Below the pieces are notes generated by a model that saw only the letters and a program-made list of their open reading frames with translations, was not told the origin of the DNA and did not search any database. Position numbers and translations under genes: made by a program. A DNA stretch of 64,000 nt from Uliginosibacterium sp036017065 (lineage in GTDB: Bacteria > Pseudomonadota > Gammaproteobacteria > Burkholderiales > Rhodocyclaceae), in assembly GCF_036017065.1 (NCBI RefSeq), contig NZ_JAYXHR010000001.1:1-64000 (forward strand), in the 5' to 3' direction. Positions 62,935-64,000 of the stretch are shown here, one piece after another (the stretch's first letter is position 1; every line of letters starts with the position of its first letter).

Positions 62935-64000
62935 GCCGCACGCGCCTCCCGCGACACGATGCGTGCGCTGACGCGCTCCGCGCGGCGCAGGCGGGCTGCG
63001 TCCAGCAGCATGTGGGCGGCCCAGCGGTACACGTTGTCCTCGCGCACCATGGTGCGCAGGCTGCGCATGCGCTCGGCCTGTTCGGCGCGGCTCATGGTGA
63101 GCCCGCGATACAGCGCATCGGCCGTCTCCTCGACGTCGTAGGGATTGACGATCAGCGCGGTGTTGAGCTCGCGTGCCGCGCCGGCAAACTGGCTCAGCAC
63201 CAGCGTGCCGTAGCCGTCGTCGCGGGCTGCCACGAATTCCTTGGCCACGAGGTTCATGCCGTCGTGCAGGCTGGTCACCACGCAGCAGTCGGTGCCACGG
63301 TAGTGGCGCGTCACTTCGTCGCTGTCCTGGTGTTCCGCGATCAGGCGGATCGGTTGCCAGCTGCTGTCACCGTGGCGCGCGTTGATACGGTCGGTCAGCG
63401 TGTGCACCTGCTGCACGAAGAGCTGGTACTCGTCCAGCGAACTGCGCGTGGGCGCGGCGAACTGCACGAAGGTGAAGCGGCGCTTCAGCTCGGAGTGCTT
63501 CTGCAGCAGGCGGTCGACCGCGTGGAAGCGCTCGATGATGCCCTTGGTGTAATCGAAGCGGTCGATCCCCACCGCCACGAGGTGATCGTCCGCGACACCG
63601 AGCATCTCGCGCAGGCCACTGCGGCAGTCCTGCACCGACGGCCACCGGGCGCTCTCCTCCAGGGTCGGCCAGTGGATGGAGATCGGATAGGCATTCACCT
63701 GGGTCAGGTCGTTGGCGAAGGAGACGGTCGACTCCTCCATGCGGATGCGGGCTTCCAGGAAGCGGTCCACCGACTCCAGGAAGTTGCGGCTGTGCTGGCG
63801 GGTGTGGAAGCCGAGGATGGAACTGCCCAGCAGGCCCTTGAGGATTTCCTCGTGCCAGGGGCAGACCCCGAAGGATTCCGGATTCGGCCAGGGGATGTGC
63901 CAGAAGGTGATGATCGTGGCATTGGGCAGGCGGGCGCGGAGCAGGTCGGGCAGCAATGCGAAGTGGTAGTCCTGCACCAGCACGATGGGGTCGTCGGTGC
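62931..64000 (-). CDS. otsA: Trehalose-6-phosphate synthase, N-terminus outside the window
   Basis: A GT20 glycosyltransferase, cut at the right edge; 355 C-terminal codons are present and the frame is open to base 64000. Visible landmarks are VQDYHFALLPDLL, FWHIPWPNPESFGVCPW, the GIDRFDYTKGI phosphate-binding segment, SLHDGMNLVAKEFVAA and VLSQFAGAARELN. It would join glucose from a nucleotide sugar to glucose-6-phosphate. The HIPWPNPE segment differs from the enterobacterial HIPFPTPE but is common in other GT20 proteins. The otsB neighbour supports trehalose over glucosylglycerol. Confidence 0.93.
   Translation of the reverse strand, partial: TDDPIVLVQDYHFALLPDLLRARLPNATIITFWHIPWPNPESFGVCPWHEEILKGLLGSSILGFHTRQHSRNFLESVDRFLEARIRMEESTVSFANDLTQVNAYPISIHWPTLEESARWPSVQDCRSGLREMLGVADDHLVAVGIDRFDYTKGIIERFHAVDRLLQKHSELKRRFTFVQFAAPTRSSLDEYQLFVQQVHTLTDRINARHGDSSWQPIRLIAEHQDSDEVTRHYRGTDCCVVTSLHDGMNLVAKEFVAARDDGYGTLVLSQFAGAARELNTALIVNPYDVEETADALYRGLTMSRAEQAERMRSLRTMVREDNVYRWAAHMLLDAARLRRAERVSARIVSREARAA

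Overview
The window looks like ordinary chromosome from a GC-rich betaproteobacterium, probably Rhodocyclales or Burkholderiales-like. The evidence is the gene order gyrA-serC-pheA-hisC-tyrA-aroA-cmk-rpsA-ihfB-lapA-lapB, the divergent TRZ/ATZ hydrolase-ompA-ubiG-gph block, a paired cyanophycin synthetase locus, and a tmRNA tag reading ANDEQFAVAA. I see no insertion sequence, prophage, CRISPR array or clear pseudogene. Two genes are cut by the window edges: the iron-binding protein at the left and otsA at the right.

Layout. 1-3280: ferric iron ABC importer, with an intrinsic terminator between the binding-protein gene and the permease gene. 3324-4085: comF. 4147-12143: a cyanophycin locus with two tandem synthetases on the minus strand, the upstream one with a degraded and shortened Mur-ligase half, divergent from an ABC exporter-like gene and a DUF1854 gene. 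12269-13639: chromate transporter. 13854-14220: tmRNA. 14269-18042: gph, ubiG, an OmpA-like protein and an amidohydrolase. 18144-36173: the gyrA to comEA run, covering topoisomerase, aromatic and serine biosynthesis, translation, nucleoid protein, LPS assembly and heptose synthesis. argS sits unexpectedly between aroA and cmk. 36407-45379: ferredoxin, AddB/AddA recombination nuclease-helicase, a CBS-domain protein and a fatty acyl-CoA ligase. 45408-45834: a tRNA-Pro/Arg/His operon with promoter and terminator.

46089-49021 is a compact three-gene signalling module: a membrane PilJ-type sensor fused to Hpt and CheA-like ATPase domains, a stand-alone receiver and a CheX-like phosphatase. 49204-53328 is a pectin-utilisation patch: a secreted PL1 pectate lyase with a long polyserine linker, an AraC/GyrI-type regulator and a lipoprotein CE12-type rhamnogalacturonan acetylesterase. 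53565-56935 is modE-modABC for molybdate. 57297-59690 is parC. 59793-64000 (minus) is otsA-otsB-mscS-diguanylate cyclase, which suggests an osmotic stress unit.

The least expected structure is in the 361-bp gap between modC and parC. The minus strand carries a strong promoter (TTGACG, 18 bp, TATATT) with a palindrome in its spacer. About 190 nt downstream is a perfect hairpin followed by six U residues. No credible reading frame lies between them, so this is a good candidate for an undescribed regulated small RNA.

All functions are inferred by reading the protein sequences. No database search or computation was run.
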